Assembly: GCF_934632265.1 (NCBI RefSeq)
Contig: NZ_CAKTYH010000034.1
Location: 1-16,707 of the forward strand
Reading direction: 5' to 3'
Origin: an uncultured Senegalimassilia sp.
Lineage (GTDB): Bacteria; Actinomycetota; Coriobacteriia; Coriobacteriales; Eggerthellaceae
DNA: 16,707 nucleotides
Position 1 is the stretch's first letter, and each line of letters opens with the position of its first letter. The position numbers and the translations under genes were made by a program. The notes beneath the pieces were generated by a model. That model saw only the letters and a list, made by a program, of their open reading frames with translations. It did not search any database and was not told the origin of the DNA. This document shows positions 7,773 through 14,960 of this stretch, piece by piece.

Positions 7773-10700
7773 ATGCGAACTAGGTCAAAGGCTCTGTCTT
7801 GTCTTCTGAGCGTTTTGCTGGTCGTCTCTTTTTCGGGATTTCCGGCATACGCATTAGACGATTCAAACGCTTCGTCATCATCGAGTGCTGACTCAAGCAG
7901 TCACGAAAAAGGTTCTACTAGCAAAGCGGAGGATTCCGTTGGGGAGGCAAGCGGCTCTGCGGCTTCAAGCTTATCTGCCGAATCCGTAACCGGTAACCCC
8001 TCTGCGGAAGAAAAGCGCCAAGGCGAATCCGCCGTCGCTGAAACATCCGATGATGCTCGTCTTTCGGAAGATGCAAGCAATGTCATTGAGTTCGTGTATT
8101 TAAACGAATCGTGTGTTTCCGTTGGCCAGGAGCAGAACATTGCGATCGGCTTCGTTGACTCCGTGAAGGGCATTTCGTCTGCAAAACTTTGCCTTGAAAA
8201 GAAGGCGACGTCTGAGAAGCTTGAATTCGAGGCGTCGGCGATTACGGATGGCGCGGTTTTGTTCACGATGACGTTCGATTGCGACTCCGATGCTTCGGCA
8301 TACGATGTGGTTTCGGTTGACTATACCGTTGGTAATGAGCGCCATGTCGTTTCCCTGCAGAGCCAAAGCGGTGATTATCTGTTCGATGTCGTTCGTGCCG
8401 ATACGGCTGCACAGTTCGATAAAGTTGCAGATGGTAGCTCGGATTCCGATGTTTCTGCCTATGCTATTACTAATGAGGGCAACTTGCAGGCGGCTGCAAG
8501 CGTTGCGCAGGCGATCAATCTAGCAGATTCCGGCAGCTCCGATGGCGGCGCTGGCGAGTCGGTCGTTGACGAGCAGGCTATTCAAGATGGCGCGTTGGAC
8601 AACCCTTCTTACGACCAGGATTCCGCTGTCGAGGAAACTGATGATAACTCCCCAGATGCTATTTCCGCTGCTGCTTTATCGCTTCTTGGGATTGATAAGG
8701 CTTACGCTGATGCCGTTAAATCCAGGGAAGATTACTTGATCGTTGCCCTTGATCCCGGTCATGGCGGTTCAGATGGGGGCTCGTCGGCGTATGGACTTAA
8801 CGAAAAAACGTTGAATTGGAAAATCGCGTCATCGTGTTATGACGCTCTCAAGCAATATACCGGGGTCTATCCGTATCTCACGCGAAGCGGTGATGAGTAT
8901 GTTGGCTTGCAGGAGCGCGTTGACAAGGCTGTGGCAATCGGCGCTGATGTGTTCGTGTGCCTGCACTGCAATGCGGGTGGCGGTACCGGTGCGGAAGTTT
9001 GGGTTCCGAATTCCAGCAGCTATCTCTATAACGAAACGCACGTCGTCGGCGAGCAGCTTGGCAATAAGATCCTTGATAGGATCACTAAGCTTGGTCTAAG
9101 CAACAGAGGAACGAAAATCCGCAATTGCACGAATGATGCCCGATATCCCGATGGGAGTCTTGAGGACTACTATACCGTTATCGCATCTGCTCGCGAGGAG
9201 GGTATTCCCGGCATCATCGTCGAGCATGCGTTTGTCGACAACGCAAACGATGCCAGCAAGCTTTCGGACGACTCCTTTCTCAAAAGGCTTGGAAAAGAGG
9301 ATGCGACGGGTATCGCTAATCAATATGGCCTGGTAAGCGATTCAGTTGCAAGGTCGAGTGCTCTGGTGCAGGCGGTTGGCCATTCTTCCCATGTGGGCTG
9401 GCTTACCAACGTGTACGACAAGAAAGTTGTGGGCACCACGGGTAAATGCTTCGGCCTCGAGGCGTTTCAGGCTCGTTTGCAAAACGCGGCTAGCTCTGCA
9501 GGCGGTATCACATATCGTGCTTATGTCGGCAATGGCTGGCAGGGTTGGACTAGCAATGGGGAAACAGCCGGAACCACGGGTAAAGGCGTTGCGTTGCAAG
9601 CCATTCAGATGAAGCTGACGGGCGATGCAGCAAAGAAATACGATGTGTATTATCGTGCGCATGTAGCGAACGTTGGCTGGTTGGGCTGGGCCAAGAACGG
9701 TGCATCTGCGGGAAGCGTCGGGTATGGCTATAACGCCGAGGCAATCGAAATCGCCGTGGTTGCGAAAGGCTCGGCTGCTCCCGGCGATACGACGACGCCG
9801 TTCAAGACTAAAACAGTGCCTGCGGACACTTCAATTATTTCCTACCAGGCTCATGTGTCGAATGTTGGTTGGCAGGGAAGTGCAAAGGACGGCTCAACCG
9901 CTGGCACGACTGGTAAAGCCTACGCGATTGAAGCGTTAAAGGTTAATTTGAACAACCGTAACGTTTCAGGTGGGGTTCGTTATAACTTGCATTGCGCAAA
10001 TATCGGTTGGCAGGGATGGCGATCGGATGGATCTGTTGGTGGCACCACGGGACAATCTCGTCAGACCGAGGCAATCAAGCTGGAGCTAACGGGCGAGGCT
10101 GCTAAACAGTACGACATCTATTATCGTGTTCATTGCGAGAGTTTCGGGTGGCTTGACTGGGCTAAAAACGGTGAAATGGCTGGTTCTGAGGGGTATGGCT
10201 ATCGCATGGAGGCCATTCAGATCAAGCTTGTGAAAAAAGGCTCAGCAGCGCCGGGCTCCACGGCTACGCCGAACAAGGCGCCATTAGTCGCTTACCAAAG
10301 TCATGTTTCTGGTTTGGGATGGCAAAGCTACAGTCGAGATGGAGTCTTGTCTGGGACAACGGGCGCTGCGCGGGCAATTGAGGCTGTGACCGCATACTTG
10401 CCGACGCAGGCGTATTCCGGATCGATTTCGTACAATGCGCATTGTGCTAATATCGGTTGGCAGGGATGGAGGCCTTCGGACAAGGTTGCCGGCACGACGG
10501 GGCAGTCTCGCCAGATGGAGGCCATCCAGATCAAGCTGACGGGGGAAATGGCGAATCATTACGATGTTTACTATCGCGTCCATTCCCAGGATTACGGTTG
10601 GCTCGGTTGGGCAAAAAACGGCGAAACCGCAGGAACGGTTGGGTATGGCAAGCGCATGGAGGCTTACCAGGTCGTTTTGGTTGCTAAAGGGTCATCGGCA

Positions 10701-11264
10701 CCAGGTAGCACCCAGCGTGCGTCCGTCGTGAAAGGCGGTGCGGTCTCTTCGGCAAGCAGTATCATGGGTGCCTCAAAGACGTCTGCTAAGCAGATGGCTG
10801 CCTATTACAGAAGCAAAGGGAAGGCGTATCCTTCGTCGGTCTACGCATGTAAGGGCGCATCGACTATCGATCAGTTTTGCTCGATAGTCGAGCAAGAGGC
10901 GGTTGCCGAGGGGGTACGTCCGGAGGTTCTCTTCTGTCAGGTAATGAAGGAAACCGGCTGGCTGCAATTTGGGGGATCCGTAAAGCCTCAACAGTGCAAT
11001 TTTGGTGGCCTTGGCGCGGTAAACTCCTCTGCTGCTGGTGCATCGTTTGCTGATGTTCGAACTGGTTTGCGTGCTCAGGTTCAGCACCTGAAGGCCTATG
11101 CCTCAACCGCTGCGCTAAAGAATCCTTGCGTTGACCCGCGTTTTGATCTAGTTACTCGCGGAATCGCTCCGAAGCTTGAGGACCTGAATGGCCGGTGGGC
11201 TGTTCCGGGAACAGGGTATGGCGAGGGCATTCTTGCTATGATTGCAGAATTGTATAAGCGCTAA
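7773..11264 (+). CDS. Secreted bifunctional autolysin: amidase_3, nine ChW repeats, glucosaminidase
   Basis: Predicted exported peptidoglycan hydrolase of 1163 residues. A signal peptide ends near PAYA/LDD. A Ser/Glu linker leads to a beta-rich region of unknown family (about 103-205), then an acidic linker. Residues about 320-512 are N-acetylmuramoyl-L-alanine amidase type 3: zinc ligands His330 (DPGHGG), Glu344 (NEKTLNW) and His398 (CLHCNA), and catalytic Glu484 (IVEHAF). Residues about 530-980 hold nine ChW repeats in three A-B-C triads like those of the upstream gene. Residues about 1020-1163 are a glucosaminidase (PF01832 type) with Glu1060 in QVMKETGWLQFGG. It could cut both the stem-peptide amide bond and the glycan chain. 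The ATG at 7773 is chosen for GAAAGGTG just upstream and the signal peptide; the open frame from 7707 starts inside the terminator. It is tandem with the NlpC/P60 gene, with a separate terminator. Confidence 0.92.
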   Translation: MRTRSKALSCLLSVLLVVSFSGFPAYALDDSNASSSSSADSSSHEKGSTSKAEDSVGEASGSAASSLSAESVTGNPSAEEKRQGESAVAETSDDARLSEDASNVIEFVYLNESCVSVGQEQNIAIGFVDSVKGISSAKLCLEKKATSEKLEFEASAITDGAVLFTMTFDCDSDASAYDVVSVDYTVGNERHVVSLQSQSGDYLFDVVRADTAAQFDKVADGSSDSDVSAYAITNEGNLQAAASVAQAINLADSGSSDGGAGESVVDEQAIQDGALDNPSYDQDSAVEETDDNSPDAISAAALSLLGIDKAYADAVKSREDYLIVALDPGHGGSDGGSSAYGLNEKTLNWKIASSCYDALKQYTGVYPYLTRSGDEYVGLQERVDKAVAIGADVFVCLHCNAGGGTGAEVWVPNSSSYLYNETHVVGEQLGNKILDRITKLGLSNRGTKIRNCTNDARYPDGSLEDYYTVIASAREEGIPGIIVEHAFVDNANDASKLSDDSFLKRLGKEDATGIANQYGLVSDSVARSSALVQAVGHSSHVGWLTNVYDKKVVGTTGKCFGLEAFQARLQNAASSAGGITYRAYVGNGWQGWTSNGETAGTTGKGVALQAIQMKLTGDAAKKYDVYYRAHVANVGWLGWAKNGASAGSVGYGYNAEAIEIAVVAKGSAAPGDTTTPFKTKTVPADTSIISYQAHVSNVGWQGSAKDGSTAGTTGKAYAIEALKVNLNNRNVSGGVRYNLHCANIGWQGWRSDGSVGGTTGQSRQTEAIKLELTGEAAKQYDIYYRVHCESFGWLDWAKNGEMAGSEGYGYRMEAIQIKLVKKGSAAPGSTATPNKAPLVAYQSHVSGLGWQSYSRDGVLSGTTGAARAIEAVTAYLPTQAYSGSISYNAHCANIGWQGWRPSDKVAGTTGQSRQMEAIQIKLTGEMANHYDVYYRVHSQDYGWLGWAKNGETAGTVGYGKRMEAYQVVLVAKGSSAPGSTQRASVVKGGAVSSASSIMGASKTSAKQMAAYYRSKGKAYPSSVYACKGASTIDQFCSIVEQEAVAEGVRPEVLFCQVMKETGWLQFGGSVKPQQCNFGGLGAVNSSAAGASFADVRTGLRAQVQHLKAYASTAALKNPCVDPRFDLVTRGIAPKLEDLNGRWAVPGTGYGEGILAMIAELYKR

Positions 11265-11286
11265 CGGTTGCGTTAGTCACCATGAG

Positions 11287-11318
11287 AGTGCTGCGAGCTT
11301 GGGTTCGCAGCACTTTTT
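11287..11318 (+). terminator. Intrinsic terminator of the second ChW gene
   Basis: Stem AGTGCTGCGA (11287-11296) with TCGCAGCACT (11305-11314), an 8-base loop, and the T-run 11314-11318. It starts 22 bases after the stop at 11264. Confidence 0.88.
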
Positions 11319-11395
11319 AATTTCCGTAGCTTAAGACGATTCGTTCGATGCGATAGCTTCCGTCGACAAGGATTAGAAATATTTGCTTTTGGTCG

Positions 11396-11446
11396 CAAAA
11401 GGCAAAAGCCGCAAAAGCGTCGCAGCAGCAGCAAGGCGGGGAATGA
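11396..11446 (+). pseudogene. Orphan copy of the uracil-DNA glycosylase 3' end
   Basis: Read from 11396, this segment gives QKAKAAKASQQQQGGE and a TGA stop. The end of the real glycosylase (4688-4735) gives [15 protein letters not shown] and a TAG stop. With one inserted codon, 12 of 15 residues agree, the stop falls at the same place, and weaker nucleotide similarity continues just beyond it (ACGGGAGACGG against ACGGGGGAGAAGG). Upstream of 11395 the similarity stops. There is no start codon or body, so it is a displaced gene end. Chance similarity of Gln/Ala/Lys codons is possible but less likely given the shared stop. Confidence 0.65.
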
Positions 11447-11568
11447 ACCTAAACGGGAGACGGTTGGGCGCTCAGCGGCTTGGAGAACCTGCGCATGCTG
11501 GGGCTTGGGTTGTCATCCCGTGCTAACCTGCTAACGAACAATGGACTTTCGAGCAAGGTGAATCCCGT

Positions 11569-13143
11569 ATGCCTCAAACAACCCCGCCAACCAGTGGGCA
11601 AACCGTATCGCAAACCACGCCGCAGACCTGCGGTCAAACCGAACTGCAAAACCCTTCGCAAGCGGCGTCGCAAATTTCGTCGCAGCTCAAAGTGCAATCG
11701 GCTCTGCAAACCGCTCCGCAAACCAGGCTGCAAACCTGCGGTCAAACCGCTCCGCAAACCTCTGCGCAAAATCCCCCGCAAGATTTCGATCCCATCGCCT
11801 ATATCAACGCTCCCCGTTGGCAGGCGTCGCGTTTGGGCCTCGATCGCATCCGCGAGCTGTTGGCTCGTCTGGGCAATCCCCAAAACAGCCTGCGTATCGT
11901 GCATGTTGCGGGCACGAACGGGAAGGGCAGCACGTGCGCCTATATCGCCAACGTGCTGCAGGCCGCCGGCTACCGCGTGGGCTGGTTCTCCAGCCCGTTC
12001 ATCGAGCGCTTCGAGGAGCGCATCCGTGTGGACGGCAAGAACATCGACATGCCCGACCTTGCACGCGTCACGCTGCAGGTGCGCGAGCATGCTGAGCAAA
12101 TGTCGGTGGAAACCGGTGACCACCCAACGGAGTTCGAGCTTATGACGGCGGTTGCTCTTCTGCACTTCGCCCAGGTGGGATGCCAGGTTGCGGTGCTGGA
12201 GGTCGGTCTTGGCGGCCGTCTGGACTCCACCAATGTCATCGCGGCCCCTGATGTTGCCGTCATCACGCGCATCGGCCTCGACCATACCGACCTGCTCGGC
12301 GACACCATCGGCAAGATCGCCGCGGAGAAGGCCGGCATCATTAAGCCGGGAAGCTCGGTGGTGACGTGGCCGCAGGAGCCCGAGGCTGCCGAGGCCGTGC
12401 AAGCAGCGGCGGGCGCGGCAGGCTGCACGGTTACGCAGCCTGACTTTCGCGAACTGCGTATCGCTCCCGTTCGACATCTCGGTCCCGAGCAGGTCGAGCC
12501 CGGCAAGCCTGCGGTCGTGCGTCCCTTCACCTACAAGGGCAACGCCTACGAAACCACGTTGCTGGGCAGCTACCAGCCGCAAAACGCCGCATTGGCCTTG
12601 GAAACCGTGTTCGCGCTTCAGCGCCGCGGCTGGGATATCCCGCAATCCGCCATCGAGCGCGGCGTTGCTGCTACGCGTTGGGCAGGTCGTTTCGAGGTGT
12701 TGCCGCACGTGCCGGGCAAACCCACGGTGGTCATCGACGGCGGTCACAACCCGCAGGGTGCCCAGGCGCTTGCCGATTCGCTGGCGGACGTGTTCGGCGG
12801 CCGTAAGGCTGTGCTGTTCTCGGGCGTCATGGCCGACAAGGACCATCCCGCCATGCTGCGCACGGTGTTGCCCCACGCGGCCGCGTTTGTTGCCGTGACG
12901 CCCGACAATCCCCGAGCGCTGCCCGCCGCAGAATACGCCGCAGAAGCCGCCCGCATAGCGGCGGAATCGCCCAGCATCGACGCAAACCTGCCCATTCATG
13001 CAGCGCAAACCTATGCCGAAGCAGCCCGCAAAGCCGGCGAACTTGCCGGCCCCGACGGCATCATCTGCGCGTTCGGCAGCCTGTACAGCATCGCGCAAAC
13101 CAAGCAGGCTCTCCGGGAGGCGGGATTGCTCGCAGGCGAATAG
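11569..13143 (+). CDS. folC: Bifunctional folylpolyglutamate synthase / dihydrofolate synthase with Gln-rich N-terminal extension
   Basis: An ATP-dependent ligase that joins glutamate to dihydropteroate and extends folate polyglutamates. At 524 residues it is longer than the usual 420-450. The normal start of the family, YINAPRWQASRLGLDRI, begins only near residue 75. Mur-ligase-like motifs follow: P-loop HVAGTNGKGST at 112-122, FSSPFIERFEERI, LEVGLGGRLDSTN, GLDHTDLLGDTI with AAEKAGIIKPG, and in the C-terminal domain DGGHNPQGAQALADSL. The first about 72 residues are Gln/Thr/Ser/Pro low-complexity without a family match. The ATG at 11569 has AAGGTGA seven bases upstream, and no later ATG occurs before the conserved part (one GTG, near residue 45, lacks a good site), so the extension seems to be translated. 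It is followed by acpP on the same strand after 243 bases. Confidence 0.93.
   Translation: MPQTTPPTSGQTVSQTTPQTCGQTELQNPSQAASQISSQLKVQSALQTAPQTRLQTCGQTAPQTSAQNPPQDFDPIAYINAPRWQASRLGLDRIRELLARLGNPQNSLRIVHVAGTNGKGSTCAYIANVLQAAGYRVGWFSSPFIERFEERIRVDGKNIDMPDLARVTLQVREHAEQMSVETGDHPTEFELMTAVALLHFAQVGCQVAVLEVGLGGRLDSTNVIAAPDVAVITRIGLDHTDLLGDTIGKIAAEKAGIIKPGSSVVTWPQEPEAAEAVQAAAGAAGCTVTQPDFRELRIAPVRHLGPEQVEPGKPAVVRPFTYKGNAYETTLLGSYQPQNAALALETVFALQRRGWDIPQSAIERGVAATRWAGRFEVLPHVPGKPTVVIDGGHNPQGAQALADSLADVFGGRKAVLFSGVMADKDHPAMLRTVLPHAAAFVAVTPDNPRALPAAEYAAEAARIAAESPSIDANLPIHAAQTYAEAARKAGELAGPDGIICAFGSLYSIAQTKQALREAGLLAGE
11581..11784 (+). repeat. Short degenerate CAAACC-type repeats in the folC 5' end
   Basis: A 204-base stretch built of CAAACC/GCAAACC units separated by GCTCCG, ACGCCG or similar. 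The longest repeated piece, ACCTGCGGTCAAACCG, occurs at about 11625-11640 and again at about 11734-11749. It encodes the Gln/Thr/Pro-rich extension of FolC. Confidence 0.6.
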
Positions 13144-13284
13144 CATCCGCTTCCGCCTCGTCGCCAGGTTTCGCCCGAAGTCGAATCGAGCGTCCGTTCT
13201 GCGAGGCCCACATCAAGGGGTAGGAGGTTGCTCCTAAATCGGTCTGCGCTTCAGCTCCTGCCACCTGCATGCTTCACCTGCGTA

Positions 13285-13351
13285 ACACGTATGGTTCGTA
13301 CGTGTGGGACGCGGGGCAAAAACGGGCGCGCGGCGCGCCGTGTGATACCAT
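13285..13351 (+). promoter_or_regulatory. Candidate promoter/operator region of acpP
   Basis: Two inverted repeats precede acpP: ACACGTA-7-TACGTGT at 13285-13305 and GGCGCGC-G-GCGCGCC at 13325-13339. A possible -10, TACCAT, is at 13346-13351, about 35 bases before the ATG, so the second repeat would occupy the spacer and part of the -35. No good -35 is visible. CCATACGAACG at 13349-13359 is a partial inverse of the CGTATGG/GTTCGTACG sequence in the first repeat. The rest of 13144-13386 shows no gene. Confidence 0.35.
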
Positions 13352-13386
13352 ACGAACGTTGCAATGTTTGAGAAAGGACCGCCATC

Positions 13387-13605
13387 ATGGCTACCATCGA
13401 CACCGTTAAGGAAGTCCTGGAAGAGAACCTGGACATCAACCCTGAATCCGTCAACGACGACTCCACGTTCGACTCCCTGGGCATCGACTCCCTGGACATG
13501 GTCGAGCTGACCTGCGACCTGGAGGAGAAGTGCGACGTGGACTTCGGCGAGCCCGAGGGCCTGAAGACCGTCGGCCAGCTGGTCGAGTACATCGACTCCC
13601 TGTAA
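13387..13605 (+). CDS. acpP: Acyl carrier protein
   Basis: Carries growing acyl chains in type II fatty acid synthesis on a 4'-phosphopantetheine arm. It is a 72-residue, strongly acidic protein, a little short of the common 76-78. The prosthetic-group site is GIDSLDMVEL with Ser35. The four-helix pattern is clear: helix I TVKEVLEENL, helix II after the DSL motif, and C-terminal TVGQLVEYIDSL. The sequence AAAGGA eight bases before ATG sets the start. No other fatty acid synthesis gene is adjacent: folC is upstream, and hpf converges from downstream. The upstream inverted repeats suggest its own regulated promoter. Confidence 0.95.
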   Translation: MATIDTVKEVLEENLDINPESVNDDSTFDSLGIDSLDMVELTCDLEEKCDVDFGEPEGLKTVGQLVEYIDSL

Positions 13606-13618
13606 GCTGCAAAGCTTA

Positions 13619-13651
13619 TCGAGTTCGTTAGCCCTCAGCTAACGAACTCGA
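13619..13651. terminator. Strong hairpin after acpP, no T-run
   Basis: Perfect 14-bp stem, TCGAGTTCGTTAGC (13619-13632) with 13638-13651, loop CCTCA. It starts 14 bases after the acpP stop. It lacks a U-run on either strand, so it may be a 3'-end stabilising hairpin or factor-dependent terminator. Confidence 0.5.
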
Positions 13652-13700
13652 CCGCGCACACCTCAGCGCAATAACCGAAGCTGACCGTCAAGTCGGCTGT

Positions 13701-13739
13701 CGAAGACCGGCCCCGGAACCTTTCTGGGACCGGTCTTCG
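13701..13739. terminator. Second hairpin in the acpP-hpf spacer, no T-run
   Basis: 13701-13714 pairs with 13726-13739 with one mismatch (CGAAGACCGG arm intact), loop of 11 bases. No T-run follows. The spacer 13606-13998 holds this, its two neighbouring hairpins and no gene; the open frames there show no family feature or ribosome binding site. Confidence 0.4.
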
Positions 13740-13918
13740 CTTATCCCGGTCGCCCATTGCTTTCAATCCGGCAACGGAGAAGCGGTCGGTAAGCGTGCAG
13801 GTCAGCTTGGCATCTCGTTTGCGAGAAGGCCCCGAAGCACCCTTCGCGCCCGTTCGCAAGAAAGCTCGAACCCGCCCGAGCCCAGTTCGTTGCGCTCGCA
13901 ACAAGCAACCGCGCACGA

Positions 13919-13946
13919 AAAGGGGCGACCCGAAGGCCGCCCCTTT
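13919..13946 (-). terminator. Probable terminator of hpf
   Basis: AAAGGGGCGACC (13919-13930) pairs with 13935-13946 with one mismatch around the tetraloop CGAA (TTCG on the minus strand, a very stable loop). On the minus strand the stem ends CCCCTTTT. It lies about 50 bases beyond the hpf stop. Confidence 0.65.
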
Positions 13947-13998
13947 GCAAAATGCATATCTTCCGCGCTGGCGATCTGCCAGATGCGATGCGTTCTCG

Positions 13999-14556
13999 CT
14001 ACTCCGTCTGCTTCAGCAGGCCGTAACCGCCGTCGTCGCGGCGATACAGCACGTTGACCAGATTCGTGTCGCGGTCGGTGTAAGCGAAGAAGTCGTGACC
14101 CAGCAGGTCGATCTGCACCAGGGCCTCTTCCTCGGTCAGCGGCGCGAACTCGATCTCCTTCACGCGGACGACTTCCTCATCGGCAGCGAACTCGGCCATC
14201 AGGCTTTCGGGATCGAACTCGCCGACGGGGGCGACAACGGCCTCGCGCGGCTTGCGGTCGAGCACACGAGTCTTGAACTTGCGAAGCTGGCGAAGAACCT
14301 TGGCGGCCGCAACGTCGATGGCGGCGTACATGTCCTCTTCGGACTCCTCCACGCGTACGATGTGGCCCTTGGTGCGCAGCGTGACCTCGCAGATGGCGGG
14401 GGTAGCGTTGGCGGGGTTCTTCTCCACATGCAGCACGACTTCGGCATCCAGCGGATTGATGTCCATGACCTTCATGGAATTGCCGATTTTGTCTTCGGCG
14501 TACTCGCGCAGCGCATCGGTTACAGGCATTTTGCGTCCGGTGACGGTAATGCTCAT
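13999..14556 (-). CDS. hpf: Ribosome hibernation-promoting factor, long form
   Basis: Binds the 30S decoding region in slow growth and, through its C-terminal domain, joins two 70S ribosomes into inactive 100S dimers. It has 185 residues. The N-terminal S30AE domain (about 1-100) starts MSITVTGRKMPVTDALREYAEDKI and contains ICEVTLRTKGHIVRVEE and DMYAAIDVAAAKVLRQLRKFK. A variable linker follows. The C-terminal dimerisation domain (about 128-185) reads VRVKEIEFAPLTEEEALVQI and ends in a YRRDDGGYGLL tail typical of the family. A GTG at 14565 would add three residues; the ATG at 14556 is preferred because AGAGGTG lies at proper spacing. It is divergent from nhaA across about 400 bases. Confidence 0.95.
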   Translation of the reverse strand: MSITVTGRKMPVTDALREYAEDKIGNSMKVMDINPLDAEVVLHVEKNPANATPAICEVTLRTKGHIVRVEESEEDMYAAIDVAAAKVLRQLRKFKTRVLDRKPREAVVAPVGEFDPESLMAEFAADEEVVRVKEIEFAPLTEEEALVQIDLLGHDFFAYTDRDTNLVNVLYRRDDGGYGLLKQTE

Positions 14557-14960
14557 GTCAATCACCTCTTCTTCGCGGCGGACAAAAAAGACCGACGGTG
14601 TTTTTCCTGCTCAGAGCCATAATAGGCACTTACAACATAGGTGGCAGGTTATCCCCTTCCGTCGAATCTGTAGGTACAGCATAGCGCACTTTACGTTGGT
14701 TTTACCGGCGAATTCCCGGTATTTTCGGGTTCGTTCGTAAACGATTTGAAAACGTCAACGCCACGTTCCCGGGCGTGTCTCAACGCCGCCATGGTAGACT
14801 GTGCCGAATCTGCGATGACGGCCCCCAAGGCGCCTATCGCGAAAGGCGGGAAGGCGCGTTCCGAATCCCCGCCGGCTCGTTTCACCACGGAACTGGCCCC
14901 ATGAAATAGCAAGCATCGTTTCGCGGGCGGCCCGGGCGCTTCCCGCAAGTTAGGCAGGAC
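14557..14960. other. Divergent spacer between hpf and nhaA
   Basis: 404 bases without a gene. On the plus strand, TGGTAGACT at 14792-14800 resembles an extended -10 (TG-N-TAGACT) that could serve nhaA with a leader of about 150 bases; no -35 is apparent. A small hairpin, ACCGG-CCGGT, lies at about 14702-14718. On the minus strand, a TATGCT near 14680 may be the hpf -10. All of these are weak. Confidence 0.3.

Larger units (their letters stand above)
11265..11568. other. Spacer between ChW genes and folC
   Basis: 304 bases. It contains the terminator at 11287-11318 and the orphan copy of the glycosylase 3' end at 11396-11446. The rest shows no gene. The ribosome binding site of folC, AAGGTGA, is at 11555-11561. 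Composition returns to G/C-rich from about 11396 onward. Confidence 0.6.

Noticed and set aside
5425..10720. Regularly repeated DNA as a CRISPR array
   Set aside because: The repeats are protein-coding, about 120-140 bases, diverged, and translate to ChW repeats.
11449..13146. Long minus-strand open frame opposite folC (565 codons)
   Set aside because: A shadow of folC in a G/C-rich sequence; no family motif, and the plus-strand frame has all FolC signatures.
13795..14622. Plus-strand open frame covering the hpf gene (275 codons)
   Set aside because: Antisense of hpf; no ribosome site or family feature.
14800..14960. Lithium/sodium riboswitch (nhaA motif RNA) ahead of nhaA
   Set aside because: A leader of suitable length exists, but I cannot match a conserved core; an RNA family search would settle it.
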